The notes: generated by a model not told the origin, from the letters alone. DNA of 64,000 nt from Anaerorhabdus sp036641015 (GCF_036641015.1 NZ_JAVWFO010000004.1:1-64000), one strand, 5' to 3'; counted from the stretch's first letter, positions 7,369 through 17,284 are shown. Program-made: numbers and translations.

Positions 7369-10300
7369 TTATAGTATTTTGCTGCAACATCTTCCACTCT
7401 GTTTTGCTTCATATAAAACTTTATCCGCACGATCAAATAATTCCAAACTTGACTTATCAGTATCACGTTTATATGTTGTTCCAACACTTATTGAAGTCGT
7501 AATTATCTTGCCATTATACTCTAGTTTAATATCCTTAATTGCTTTAACACATTTATTCAATATTTCTTGAATTTGATTTTCTGTTTTATTTATATGCAAA
7601 ATTAAAAACTCATCGCCACCATATCTACCTAGCATAACTTCAGATGGTAATATCGATTCAATGGTACTAGCTACTGTCTGTAACATCAAATCTCCAGCAG
7701 TATGGCCATAGTTGTCATTAATCGTTTTAAAATAATCAATATCAAAAATTGATAAAGCAAGACTCTCATTCGTTAAATGCAAGAAATAGTTATCCAGTTT
7801 CTCCATAAATCGAATTCTTGTCGAACATCCTGTTAATACATCTTTATACGCAATATTAGACAAGCGTTGATTTAATTCAAGTGTTTTGTTAAACTCTCTT
7901 AAATCTCGACTATACGCTACAATAATATCTTCAGTCTCAAGTTTAAGTTTTACTAATGTTACTTCCGCTGGAATTTTATCCCCATTCTTTGAGTTATATA
8001 CCCACTCAAAATTGTTAACACCTTTACGAAGAACTTCTTCAAACATCTTGTCCTTCTTAATTAAGCTATATTCGCCATCAGGTTGTTTCATAGGCATAAA
8101 ACTTTCAAAATTATCCAATACATCTTGCTTACTATCAGCGCCAAGTAACTCTATTATAACTTTATTACAGTCAATTAGTTTTAAATCAATAGTCCATAAT
8201 ATACAGGCAAGAGGCATAGAATCTAATACCGCTCTAATTCTTTCTGAAGTTTGTTGTTGTATTCTCTCTACAGCTACTTGAGTTCTAATATCACGCGTAA
8301 ATCCAGCAACTAATATGCCTGACTCATCATCTATTGCCTCCATACGAACTAGAGTAATTTCAGATTCAATTATTTCTCCATTTAACTTACAATGATGCCA
8401 CTCAAATCGTGAAAAACCATATTCAAAAGCTTCCGCTATTTTTTCAACGGCCATTTCATCGCTTAATCTACCATTTTTTTGATATTTTGGTGATAAATTA
8501 AAGAAATTATCAATATATTCTTTCTCACTATTTAAATCAAATAATTTGACTGCTTCTTTATTACACATCGTGTTTTCAAACTTCGTGTTCCATAAATTGA
8601 TACATAACGGTGTTGCATCTAAAATAGCCTTAAGTCTCAGATTAAACTTTGCATTCTTTTCTTCTAACTCAATTTGTTTACTCATGTCTCTAGTAAAACC
8701 AGCTACTAGAGGTTCACCATTATCTCCTAAGCCATCAATTCTCACCAAATTGATCTCAGCAGGTATTTTCTTACCAGACATATTTTGATGCATCCAAAAG
8801 AAATTAGAATAACCTGTTTCAAATGCCTCTTTAATTTTTCTAATTGATTTCTCATTTGTATCTGACCCATCTGGTTGAATTGGAGGTGATAGTTCAAAGA
8901 AATGCTTTGTATACGTTTCTTCATTATCTAAATCAAATAATTTGACCGCTTCTTTGTTACACATTGTATTTTCAAAATTTTGATTCCATAAATTCAAACA
9001 TAGCGGAGATGCATCTAAAATTGCTTTTAATCTACTACTAAATTTTTTAATGCTTTCTTCCATTTTACTTTGCTCACTCATATCACGAGTATAGCTTAGT
9101 ACAACGTAATCATTCATATATGGAATCCTAACAAAACGAATCTCCACTGGAAATTCTCTTTTACATTTATCTAAATGTTTCCAATAAACTTGAACAGGCT
9201 CGCCATCAAAAGCGCGAGTAACATACTCACCCATCTTATCTATACTTAACTTACCATCATCTTGATATTTAGGAGATAACTCAAAATAATTAGCGCTAAA
9301 TTCTTGATAAGAATCAACATTGAACATATCAAGAACACGAATATTACACGCCATTATTCTTGAATCACGATTCCAAAAAATCAATGATAATGGTATTGAG
9401 TCAATCATCGCTAATAGAATATCTTTATCTTTGATTAATTGTTCATGAAATAATTTAGTATCTGGTGTAACAACTAATTTATCGTTTGCCATTGGTTGTA
9501 AGATATATTTCTCATAGAATTCAGCCTCAACTATTGGCTGAGCAACATAAAATCCTTGAATAAAATCAGAATTTAATAAACATATATACTCCTGCTCACC
9601 TCTTGTCTCTACACCTTCGATGCATACTTTCATACCTGCGTTATGACATAGTCGTATAACCGAATCAACAAAATCATAATTATACTTACTCTTATTTAAT
9701 GATTTGATAAATGAGCGATCAATCTTAACAACATCTACATTAAAACGTGCAAGACTCGCTAAGGATGAATAACCAGTACCAAAATCATCCATCGCTACTT
9801 GTAAATGTAAGTTTTTTAAATCTTCCAATACTTCATTCACTTTTGATGCTTCAGTAATAAAGTAACTTTCCGTTAATTCTAATGTTAAATGTTTAGAATC
9901 TAATTCATATTTATCAAGTAGAGACTTAACATTTTCACAAAAATTCGAATCATAAAGTTGTAGATAAGAAACATTAACATTCATCACAAAGTTAGGTAAA
10001 AAAGCAACCCACAACTTGCATGTTTGAATAGCTTTCTCCAAAACCCATAAACCGACTTTACTTATTAATCCGTTCTCTTCTAACACTGGAATAAATGTGG
10101 TAGGACTTACTACTTCTTTTCCTGGTATTTCATATCTTAATAATGCTTCTGCACCTTTAATTTTTAAATTCTGTGCAAAACAGATTGGTTGATAAACAAC
10201 ATTAAAACCTTCAAAGTCATGATTAACACTGTTTGCCAAATCATTCTTTAAAGATTGTTCAATCATACGTTTAATTAGCATTTCATTTTTAAAGATTGTA

Positions 10301-11163
10301 CATTGATTTTTTCCATTACGCTTAGAATACTCAAGAGCGGTAGATACAGCTTTTTCTAACTCTGCCCACGTATCCCCATCATTAGGAAATGATGCAATCC
10401 CTGATGAAAGAGTAAATCTATATGATAAGTTATCTAAATTATGTGGAGTATTTGTATATTTATTTATTTTTTCATAAAGATCTACGAAATCTGTTATTGA
10501 ACATTTACTAGAAAACAAAATTAATTGATCTCCATCAAATCGATAAATTAAAACATCTTCTGGTAATAAATTCATTAATTCTTGAACTGTAATCCTTAAT
10601 ACTAAATCACCAAAATTATGATCATTTAATGTATTGATTAACTTAAAATTATCAATACCAATTAACATTACCGTTCCTGTTAAATCAACTCCATTTTGCT
10701 TTAACAAATCAAAATGTTCTTCTAACTTCTCATGCATTAATAACCCTGTTACATTATCAATTATTCCTTCTCCTGATAAACTATGCAAAATACCGATAAT
10801 TAAAACAGGTTCTTGCTTACTATTATAATTAATAAAAGTAGTTTCCTTTAACCATATTTCCATTCCTTGGTTAGTAGTAACTTGATAAGTGCATTCCATT
10901 TTATCTCTTTTATTAGTTACACCATTTTCAATATAATTATCAAGAATACTTAAATCCTTTTTATGTATGAAAGAACTCCATTTATCATAAAAATCTTTTC
11001 CTTTTTTATCTATTGCAAAATCTTCAATCATATTATCTGATAAGTAGTAATCATTATCTAAAAGATTAACAATATAAATATAGTCAGAATTATTACCTAT
11101 TAGTGTTTGGAAAATGAATTCAGGAAGTAAGTTTAATGTGTTTTCCCCGTCCAAATAACACAC
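7369..11163 (-). CDS. Large GGDEF-EAL-(PAS)4-GGDEF cyclic-di-GMP enzyme
   Basis: This 1264-residue soluble protein should both break and make c-di-GMP. Domain order is an N-terminal PAS-like segment (1-130), a degenerate GGDEF domain (about 130-295, signature replaced by DGDQL), an EAL domain (about 305-555), four PAS domains (about 580-1095) and a C-terminal GGDEF domain. The EAL domain keeps EALLR (339-343), the LELTES glutamate, DDFGTG (459-464), the KIDRSF lysine and the IEGVE glutamate. The C-terminal domain has an intact GGDEF (1182-1186) but no RxxD inhibitory site before it. PAS 2 and 3 are near-duplicates at DNA level. No membrane segment is seen. The start is GTG at 11161-11163, directly after an in-frame TAG; TTG three codons on is better spaced from AGGTAGG. 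Confidence 0.9.
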   Translation of the reverse strand: MCYLDGENTLNLLPEFIFQTLIGNNSDYIYIVNLLDNDYYLSDNMIEDFAIDKKGKDFYDKWSSFIHKKDLSILDNYIENGVTNKRDKMECTYQVTTNQGMEIWLKETTFINYNSKQEPVLIIGILHSLSGEGIIDNVTGLLMHEKLEEHFDLLKQNGVDLTGTVMLIGIDNFKLINTLNDHNFGDLVLRITVQELMNLLPEDVLIYRFDGDQLILFSSKCSITDFVDLYEKINKYTNTPHNLDNLSYRFTLSSGIASFPNDGDTWAELEKAVSTALEYSKRNGKNQCTIFKNEMLIKRMIEQSLKNDLANSVNHDFEGFNVVYQPICFAQNLKIKGAEALLRYEIPGKEVVSPTTFIPVLEENGLISKVGLWVLEKAIQTCKLWVAFLPNFVMNVNVSYLQLYDSNFCENVKSLLDKYELDSKHLTLELTESYFITEASKVNEVLEDLKNLHLQVAMDDFGTGYSSLASLARFNVDVVKIDRSFIKSLNKSKYNYDFVDSVIRLCHNAGMKVCIEGVETRGEQEYICLLNSDFIQGFYVAQPIVEAEFYEKYILQPMANDKLVVTPDTKLFHEQLIKDKDILLAMIDSIPLSLIFWNRDSRIMACNIRVLDMFNVDSYQEFSANYFELSPKYQDDGKLSIDKMGEYVTRAFDGEPVQVYWKHLDKCKREFPVEIRFVRIPYMNDYVVLSYTRDMSEQSKMEESIKKFSSRLKAILDASPLCLNLWNQNFENTMCNKEAVKLFDLDNEETYTKHFFELSPPIQPDGSDTNEKSIRKIKEAFETGYSNFFWMHQNMSGKKIPAEINLVRIDGLGDNGEPLVAGFTRDMSKQIELEEKNAKFNLRLKAILDATPLCINLWNTKFENTMCNKEAVKLFDLNSEKEYIDNFFNLSPKYQKNGRLSDEMAVEKIAEAFEYGFSRFEWHHCKLNGEIIESEITLVRMEAIDDESGILVAGFTRDIRTQVAVERIQQQTSERIRAVLDSMPLACILWTIDLKLIDCNKVIIELLGADSKQDVLDNFESFMPMKQPDGEYSLIKKDKMFEEVLRKGVNNFEWVYNSKNGDKIPAEVTLVKLKLETEDIIVAYSRDLREFNKTLELNQRLSNIAYKDVLTGCSTRIRFMEKLDNYFLHLTNESLALSIFDIDYFKTINDNYGHTAGDLMLQTVASTIESILPSEVMLGRYGGDEFLILHINKTENQIQEILNKCVKAIKDIKLEYNGKIITTSISVGTTYKRDTDKSSLELFDRADKVLYEAKQSGRCCSKIL

Positions 11164-11289
11164 CTACCTTTCTATTAGAAACAAGATATCCTTTTAACTT
11201 CTTCTTTGTATATTGTAAATATACAACATATTGTATTCATTTTAAACACCATAATAAGGATATACCTCTAAAAAGTGAAAAAATGTTGA

Positions 11290-12330
11290 TTAGTCAACAT
11301 TTTCTTCGTATTTATTTAGTAGTTTAATAAATCTAGGTTCTTTAAGCAAATCCACTTCATTTATTTCACTTGCATATTTAAGTAACATTGATTGGATCAT
11401 TTTTTTATCAAATTTACCATCTTTTAGTGGTACATGATCATAAATTATTCTGTTATAAACAACAGGTTTTTCAAGATTTTCAAAATATTCTTCTAATTGA
11501 GACATAAATGCTTCCATATCATTTATCTGCATCCCTTTAGAAATCTTTGCGGTCAGAATTATAAGATTGTTAATCCCTAATAAATCATTAAAATCATTAA
11601 GTAATTTTTTATAGTATTCAGCTTGTTCCAAATCATTTAATTCTTGTTTTATTTGATATCCCATAAATATATAGTTTTCAATTTTGTTGGCTAATAACAT
11701 GATTTCTTTTTGAATGATCTCAGTTGCTTCATCATATTTCTTTTGATTTGTATAACATGTTATTTCTAGTGGTTTTGAATCAATCCGTTGTTGTGGTAAA
11801 CGCTTCAAATGTTCTTCTACTTGTTTGTATTCCTTATTTTTTAGCGCATCTACTGCAAGCATATGTGATGCATAAATTTTAATTTCCGCATCATTGCTTT
11901 CTTCAAGCAACCTTAATAAGTCGTAAAGATGCTTATCTTTATCTTTTTCAATTTCTTGATTACTCAATGATTTGCCACCAATAAGCATTACTACAAGCAT
12001 ATATATTAGCTTATTACAATTTGGGTATTCACTAATCATATCCATAGCTTCATCATATGCTAAATTAAAATCTGTATAACATTTCTGAGCAATTTTTTCT
12101 GACATCGCAGCAATTTCTTTATCACTCAATTCTTCTTTAAATGATAATAATGTATTCAAATCTACTTTTAATAATCGAGCTAAAGGTGCAACTAAAGTAA
12201 TATCAGGATAAGTAACTCCTGATTCCCATTTGTTAACAGCTGGTGTCGAAACATTTAAGCATTTCGCTATCTCTTCTTGTGTTAATCCAAGCTCTTTTCT
12301 TTTTTTCTTAATTACTTCATTTATTTTCAT
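11290..12330 (-). CDS. XRE-family regulator with C-terminal helical repeat region
   Basis: This 346-residue protein has an N-terminal Cro/C1 helix-turn-helix (about 1-65; LGLTQEEIAKCLNVSTPAVNKWE is the recognition region). A long alpha-helical C-terminus resembles the TPR-like sensor part of many Bacillota XRE regulators. Target genes and signal are unknown. I take ATG 12328-12330 (MKINEVIKKKR), which follows GGAGAATAAAA, not the ATG at 12351. It lies between two c-di-GMP enzyme genes in the same orientation and has its own promoter, so a role in that locus is possible but only positional. Confidence 0.8.
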   Translation of the reverse strand: MKINEVIKKKRKELGLTQEEIAKCLNVSTPAVNKWESGVTYPDITLVAPLARLLKVDLNTLLSFKEELSDKEIAAMSEKIAQKCYTDFNLAYDEAMDMISEYPNCNKLIYMLVVMLIGGKSLSNQEIEKDKDKHLYDLLRLLEESNDAEIKIYASHMLAVDALKNKEYKQVEEHLKRLPQQRIDSKPLEITCYTNQKKYDEATEIIQKEIMLLANKIENYIFMGYQIKQELNDLEQAEYYKKLLNDFNDLLGINNLIILTAKISKGMQINDMEAFMSQLEEYFENLEKPVVYNRIIYDHVPLKDGKFDKKMIQSMLLKYASEINEVDLLKEPRFIKLLNKYEENVD

Positions 12331-12369
12331 TTTTATTCTCCATTTAGTCAAAAGTCTTTTGATACTTAA

Positions 12370-12397
12370 ATTATACTAAACATCTCCATTTATACAA
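12370..12397 (-). promoter_or_regulatory. Promoter of the XRE regulator gene
   Basis: TTGTAT (12392-12397) and TATAAT (12370-12375) lie on the minus strand with a 16-bp spacer, about 40 bp before the chosen start. Confidence 0.6.
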
Positions 12398-12442
12398 TTG
12401 AATCAAAATTAAGTTATAATAATTTTTATTAACTTCAAGTTA

Positions 12443-12467
12443 AAAGGATAAACGACCGTTTATCCTT
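12443..12467 (-). terminator. Terminator of the GGDEF-PAS gene
   Basis: The minus-strand RNA forms AAGGATAAAC-GGTC-GTTTATCCTT, a perfect 10-bp stem, immediately after the stop codon. Only a short U-run follows. Confidence 0.7.
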
Positions 12468-14252
12468 CTAGATCAATATATCTTTTGACTTAAATTCACG
12501 ATGAACGCTAGCTACTACTCCATGATAAATTATCTTATCATCAGTTTTTTCAGTTAATGTCGCAACAATAAACACAGGATGTAGTGAGCCATCATTAGCA
12601 ATTAAGCGATAGAATATTTCTACCCTATCTTCTGCAATCTTCATTCGCTTTATACCTTCAATAACATCCCTTAAGTCATCTTCAAATACAATAGCATATG
12701 GGTTATTCTCTTCCATATTATTAAGTTCTAATTGAGTATATCCAAGAAAACGAGCAACCCAATTATTGCAATGCACTAACGATAGATTATTATCCGTAAT
12801 GATGATTTCCAATACACCTGTCGGTATAGTGTCAAGCAAATTTGATAACCGTTTATGAGCTATTTCAATTTCTTGTTTTAGCTTAAACAATTCTTCTACA
12901 TCTGTTTCAATACCATGAAATATAATTTCATTTTTAGTTCTTTCTGTCATCGAAGCATCAATTGCCACATGTACATAACTACTATCTTTTCTTTTCAATC
13001 TAAAAATCGAATGAACTTCATCTAAACCACCATAGATTTTACTAATAATTTCTTTTAACATCGGCTGATCATCAGGATGCGTAATACTCATAATATCATC
13101 TTTTTGTAAATCATTTAGTTCTTCAATTGAATATCCTGTAAATCTACTTGTCCATTTATTTACATGCATAATTCTAACTCGATCAGTAAACGAGAATATA
13201 AGTACACTGCCTGGTATGTTTTCAACAAGTACATCATAAGGAGTTTTTCCCTCAACTTTATTTATTTTACCATTATTGTCTATAAGAGTTTGTAAAGAAA
13301 TAATATCATTTGAACTATCAAAAGATATTTGTTCAAAATTAGTATCTACATTAATTGCGTGATAACAACATTTTCCACTTTTTTTAGATCTATATAAAGC
13401 AGTATCTGCCATATGATATAGTTTTTCAAAAGTGACATGACTTTTTCCATATGCTAGACCTATACTAACTGACACTGGAATAATTTCTTTGTCTACTTCA
13501 ATCGCTATTGATGATAATAATTCTTCTGCTTTGCGTTGCAATAAACGTTGCGAAAAATTACCATTTAGCATTACCATAAACTCATCGCCACCCATACGCC
13601 CAACAGCATCACTATTTCTAAATATTTTTTTCAATGTGTTCGCAACTTGTCTAAGTACTAAATCACCAATGGGATGTCCTAGATTATCATTAATTTGTTT
13701 GAAATCATCTAAATCAATCATAAATAGAGCTGTAACATTTTCTGGATTATAGTTTTGTAATAGTTTAGTTGCTCTCGCTTCAAAACCTTCACGATTTAAT
13801 ACTTCCGTTAATCCATCACTAAACATTTTATATCTAATACGATCTAAACCTTCATCAACACTTTGATAATCTATTTTACTCAATGAACCAAAACTTAATG
13901 GCATAATTTGTGTAAAAATTGTATCCCAATTATCATTCAATTTATACGTAATAATGGTTTGAGTTATGCTATGTTTATTAATCATTTCAAGATCATCAAC
14001 ATAATATAGTTCAACTTGCCCAGTTAATAATGCTGAATTATCATTTAAATAATTAATTTTATAATTAGAAATAGAATAATTTAAAAATCCAGGAGTTGTT
14101 GTTCCTTCATCATTATTTACAATTAAGATACCATCTTGGAAATTTTCTTTTAATCCACTGTCAATTATTTCTAAAATATTATCTTTATTAGAAGCTATAT
14201 TTTTTTCTAAATTTTCTTTGAAAAGTGTTAAAAATTCTTGTTTACTAGCCAT
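12468..14252 (-). CDS. Diguanylate cyclase with N-terminal NTF2-like and C-terminal PAS domains
   Basis: This 594-residue protein is a probable diguanylate cyclase (2 GTP to c-di-GMP). The N-terminal ~120 residues look like a SnoaL/NTF2-type sensor. A GGDEF domain (about 135-300) carries an intact GGDEF at 221-225. RNSD lies five residues before it, matching the RxxD product-inhibition site. Two PAS domains follow (about 335-460 and 465-590), which is unusual because sensors normally precede GGDEF. The start ATG 14250-14252 (MASKQEFL) follows GGAGGC; an ATG at 14279 is less well placed. A 9-bp inverted repeat, GCTTTAAAT...ATTTAAAGC (14324-14348), lies in the upstream region. Confidence 0.87.
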   Translation of the reverse strand: MASKQEFLTLFKENLEKNIASNKDNILEIIDSGLKENFQDGILIVNNDEGTTTPGFLNYSISNYKINYLNDNSALLTGQVELYYVDDLEMINKHSITQTIITYKLNDNWDTIFTQIMPLSFGSLSKIDYQSVDEGLDRIRYKMFSDGLTEVLNREGFEARATKLLQNYNPENVTALFMIDLDDFKQINDNLGHPIGDLVLRQVANTLKKIFRNSDAVGRMGGDEFMVMLNGNFSQRLLQRKAEELLSSIAIEVDKEIIPVSVSIGLAYGKSHVTFEKLYHMADTALYRSKKSGKCCYHAINVDTNFEQISFDSSNDIISLQTLIDNNGKINKVEGKTPYDVLVENIPGSVLIFSFTDRVRIMHVNKWTSRFTGYSIEELNDLQKDDIMSITHPDDQPMLKEIISKIYGGLDEVHSIFRLKRKDSSYVHVAIDASMTERTKNEIIFHGIETDVEELFKLKQEIEIAHKRLSNLLDTIPTGVLEIIITDNNLSLVHCNNWVARFLGYTQLELNNMEENNPYAIVFEDDLRDVIEGIKRMKIAEDRVEIFYRLIANDGSLHPVFIVATLTEKTDDKIIYHGVVASVHREFKSKDILI

Positions 14253-14411
14253 ACATATAGCCTCCACTAGTTCCATCAAATAAAAATTAACTCTAATTAC
14301 ATAGTATTTATTAAGTTTCTACCGCTTTAAATATACTCAATTTAAAGCAAAAGGTAAACAAAAACATATAAAATCAACTATTTACTCTATAAAAAGAGTA
14401 CTTTCCTATAC

Positions 14412-14446
14412 GAAAAAATACAGTGTACACTAATGCACACTGTATT
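14412..14446 (-). terminator. Terminator of the metNIQ operon
   Basis: A 9-bp stem ATACAGTGT/ACACTGTAT is followed by TTTTTT on the minus strand, just after the metQ stop. Confidence 0.85.
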
Positions 14447-14454
14447 ATGACTAA

Positions 14455-15309
14455 CTATTCAGCTGGGATAACTGATCCATCACTATAAGTATCAAGGATG
14501 AATTGTTTAACTTCATCAGACTTTAATACTTCAATTAAAGTTTTAATTGCAGGATCATTTTCACGACCTTCTTGTACTGCAACGATGTTTACATAAGGAT
14601 TTGTAGCATCAGCTTGTTCAAGAATTACTGCATCTGTAGTTGGATTTAATCCAGCTTGAATTGCATAGTTACCATTGATAGCAACTAAATCGCCTTCACC
14701 TTGTTCAAATACTGTAGTAAGAAGTTCAGGTTTTACTTCTTGGAATTTTAAGTTTTTAGGATTTTCAGTGATATCTTCAATTGTTGCGTTTTGTGCATCA
14801 ACACCCTCAGCTAAAGTAATAACTCCTGATTTTGCAAGAATTGATAAGATACGTCCATGATCAGCGATAGAGTTAGAAATAATAACTGTTGCACCATCTT
14901 TAATTTCATCAACTGATTTTACTGTTTTTGAATAGAATCCAAATGGTTCAATATGAATACCAGCAGCGTTTACAATTTTGTAACCATTTGCTTCAACTTC
15001 TCCATCAAAGAAAGGAACATGTTGGAAATAGTTAGCATCTACTTCACCATCATTTAAAGCTTTGTTGAAAATATAGTAGTCATCTAATACTTGAATTTCA
15101 AGTTCAATTCCTTTTTCAGCAAGGATTGGTTTTGCGAATTCTAAGATTTTAGCATGTGGGTCTAATGTTGCAGATACAACTAATTTAGTTGTTTCACCTG
15201 TTGTAGGTTCAGTTGTTTCTGGTGTTGCTTCTGGTGCTGGTTTGCTTGAACAAGCAGCAAGTCCTAAAACTAGTAATCCAGCGAGTAATGTTTTTAATAC
15301 TTTCTTCAT
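14455..15309 (-). CDS. metQ: Methionine ABC transporter substrate-binding lipoprotein
   Basis: MetQ (NlpA family) captures methionine outside the membrane and delivers it to MetNI. The 284-residue product has a lipoprotein signal (MKKVLKTLLAGLLVLGLAAC, lipobox LAAC), then a Thr/Pro/Glu-rich tether. The binding-protein fold includes LDPHAKILEFAKP and DGEVDANYFQHVPFFD, typical of the family. The ATG at 15307-15309 follows GGAGGAAAAG; a longer frame to 15366 overlaps metI and lacks such a site. It is the last gene of metN-metI-metQ, followed by a strong terminator. Control is by the T-box upstream of metN. Confidence 0.95.
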   Translation of the reverse strand: MKKVLKTLLAGLLVLGLAACSSKPAPEATPETTEPTTGETTKLVVSATLDPHAKILEFAKPILAEKGIELEIQVLDDYYIFNKALNDGEVDANYFQHVPFFDGEVEANGYKIVNAAGIHIEPFGFYSKTVKSVDEIKDGATVIISNSIADHGRILSILAKSGVITLAEGVDAQNATIEDITENPKNLKFQEVKPELLTTVFEQGEGDLVAINGNYAIQAGLNPTTDAVILEQADATNPYVNIVAVQEGRENDPAIKTLIEVLKSDEVKQFILDTYSDGSVIPAE

Positions 15310-15325
15310 TTTCTTTTCCTCCGAT

Positions 15326-15991
15326 TTATCGTTTGTCAATTTTTTTGACGATATAGTCACCAACACCTTGTATTATAAATACAATAATGATGACAAGTAC
15401 TGTTGCACTGAATAGCACAACATTATCTCTTCTAGCAAAACCATAGAGATATGCAAGATTTCCTAAACCTCCTGCACCAATGGCACCTGCCATTGCTGTA
15501 TAGGAAACTAATGAAATTCCTGTAACACAAATACCTGAAACTAAAGCGGGTAGCGCTTCTGGAATAAGTACTTTAGTAATAATCTCTAACTTACTTGCTC
15601 CCATTGCTTTACTTGCTTCAATCGTTCCTTTATCAACTTCCGTAAACGCAATAACCGCAAGTCTTGCATAAAAGGGAGTCGCCGCAATGACGAGAGATGG
15701 AATTGCTGCTTTGGCCCCAAGCATTGTTCCAACTAACATCTTTGTAAACGGTATAACTAAAATCAATATAATAATGAATGGTATCGCACGCAGCACATTA
15801 ATAATAAAATCTGTACCTGCATTCAATACTTTATTCTTGTATAACCCCTCCGATTGAGTACTGAATAAGAGAACACCAATAATTAATCCAAAGATGACTG
15901 ATAGAATTAAGGATGTAAAGGTCATGAATAATGTTTCATTTAATGCTACAACAAATTGATCAATATTTATTTTTTGTAATAGTTCTGTCAT
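15326..15991 (-). CDS. metI: Methionine ABC transporter permease
   Basis: MetI is the membrane-spanning subunit of the methionine importer. The 221-residue protein has five hydrophobic segments. Its cytoplasmic coupling loop contains EASKAMGASKLEIITKVLIPEALP, the EAA loop that contacts MetN. Length is normal. It overlaps metN by 4 bp (ATGA), so translation is coupled, and is separated from metQ by 16 bp. Confidence 0.95.
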   Translation of the reverse strand: MTELLQKINIDQFVVALNETLFMTFTSLILSVIFGLIIGVLLFSTQSEGLYKNKVLNAGTDFIINVLRAIPFIIILILVIPFTKMLVGTMLGAKAAIPSLVIAATPFYARLAVIAFTEVDKGTIEASKAMGASKLEIITKVLIPEALPALVSGICVTGISLVSYTAMAGAIGAGGLGNLAYLYGFARRDNVVLFSATVLVIIIVFIIQGVGDYIVKKIDKR

Positions 15992-17004
15992 AGAATATCA
16001 ACTTTTACTCCTTCCTTTTCTAACAGTTCCACAAACTGTTTATATTCTTCATCACTTCCGTTTGATGCATGGGCATAGATGACGCCCATGGGTCCCACCT
16101 GTGAGTGAGTGATATTTGAATTTACGATACTAACTGGTAGTGTTGTTTTACGAATAACCGTTGCGAGTATTGCTTCATTACTAATATCACCAGTAAAGTT
16201 CAAACGTAACACTTGTCCATAAGGATATAATTTCTTTAACTCTCTACGTATAACATCAATATTTTTACCTTCTACAGTTTGTACAAATCGTTTTGTAACA
16301 TCATCTTTTGGATGTTCAAATATTTCTTTCACTGTCCCCAGTTCAACAACTTTACCATCACTCATAACTGCAACTCTATGACAAAGTTTTTGTACAACTT
16401 CCATTTGGTGAGTAATCACAATAATTGTAATGTTGTATTGACGATTTATACGATCAAGTAATTCTAAGATTGAATCTGTTGTTTCAGGATCAAGAGCTGA
16501 TGTAGCTTCATCACAAAGTAGAATACTTGGATTATTCGCAAGTGCTCTTGCGATACCCACTCTTTGTTTTTGCCCTCCTGATAATTCACTAGGATATGCT
16601 TTTTCTCTTCCTTCAAGACCCACAAGATTAATTAATTTTTGTACTCGTTCTTTTCTTTCGATTTTTGAAATACCTGCAATTTCCAATGGAAATTCAATAT
16701 TTTCTTCAACTGTTCTTGACCACAATAAGTTAAAGTGTTGAAAGATCATCCCAATTTTTTGTCTTTTCTTACGAAGTAGTTTCGTACTCAATTGACTAAT
16801 ATCTTCTCCATCAATGATGACTTTACCACTACTTTGTTTTTCTAATTGGTTAATAATTCTAACTAAGGTACTCTTACCTGCACCAGAATAACCAATGATT
16901 CCAAAGATTTCACCATCTGCGATTTCTAAGTTTGCACCTCTTACCGCATGAATATCTTCACCTTTAGATGTAAATGTCTTTACAATATCTTGTATTTGAA
17001 TCAT
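15988..17004 (-). CDS. metN: Methionine ABC transporter ATP-binding protein
   Basis: MetN is the ATPase of the methionine importer. In its 338 residues are Walker A GYSGAGKST, the Q-loop region FQHFNLL, the signature LSGGQKQR, Walker B LLCDEATSALD and the H-loop VITHQ. The last ~75 residues match the NIL regulatory domain, which in the E. coli protein binds methionine and inhibits transport. A GGAGGTCT ribosome-binding site sits just after the T-box terminator, so both transcription and start access depend on that leader. Confidence 0.95.
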   Translation of the reverse strand: MIQIQDIVKTFTSKGEDIHAVRGANLEIADGEIFGIIGYSGAGKSTLVRIINQLEKQSSGKVIIDGEDISQLSTKLLRKKRQKIGMIFQHFNLLWSRTVEENIEFPLEIAGISKIERKERVQKLINLVGLEGREKAYPSELSGGQKQRVGIARALANNPSILLCDEATSALDPETTDSILELLDRINRQYNITIIVITHQMEVVQKLCHRVAVMSDGKVVELGTVKEIFEHPKDDVTKRFVQTVEGKNIDVIRRELKKLYPYGQVLRLNFTGDISNEAILATVIRKTTLPVSIVNSNITHSQVGPMGVIYAHASNGSDEEYKQFVELLEKEGVKVDIL

Positions 17005-17024
17005 ATTCTAGACCTCCTTATATA

Positions 17025-17278
17025 CAAAAAATCCCGTCCCTATACAAGGACGAGATATATATTCCCGTGTTACCACCTTTATTCGTAATTACCTCACAGT
17101 AATTACCTTATCAAGTACAACTATACTTTATCACGTTAACGGGTGAATCCGTCATAGCCTAAGTTTCCCTCGGTATGCAACTCCAAGACCATTTTCATCT
17201 CAACTTCCATTATCCCTTTTCAGCTACCAGGACTCTCTAAGAATTTAGGTTGACATTACTTTTCTCTTCAATGTCTTT
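17025..17278 (-). promoter_or_regulatory. T-box leader controlling metNIQ
   Basis: The leader carries the T-box core AAGGTGGTAACACGGG (around 17063-17079), whose TGGT can pair with an ACCA tRNA 3' end. Upstream is a stem III hairpin GTAATTAC-TGTGAG-GTAATTAC (17085-17106). The Stem I region includes AGAGAG and GGTAGCTGAAAAGGG. Downstream is an intrinsic terminator, CTCGTCC/GGGACGGG with TTTTTT (17025-17054). The probable specifier is AUG within GAAAATGG (17189-17196), placed by context, not by full folding. Uncharged tRNA-Met should allow readthrough. Confidence 0.9.
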
Positions 17279-17284
17279 AACAGT

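Noticed and set aside
7886..8281. 131-codon plus-strand frame opposite the PAS repeats
   Set aside because: It is antisense to strongly supported coding sequence, has no ribosome-binding site and no recognisable domain.
7369..14400. Possible c-di-GMP (GEMM) riboswitches before the GGDEF genes
   Set aside because: I looked for the GEMM core near the starts of these genes and did not see it.
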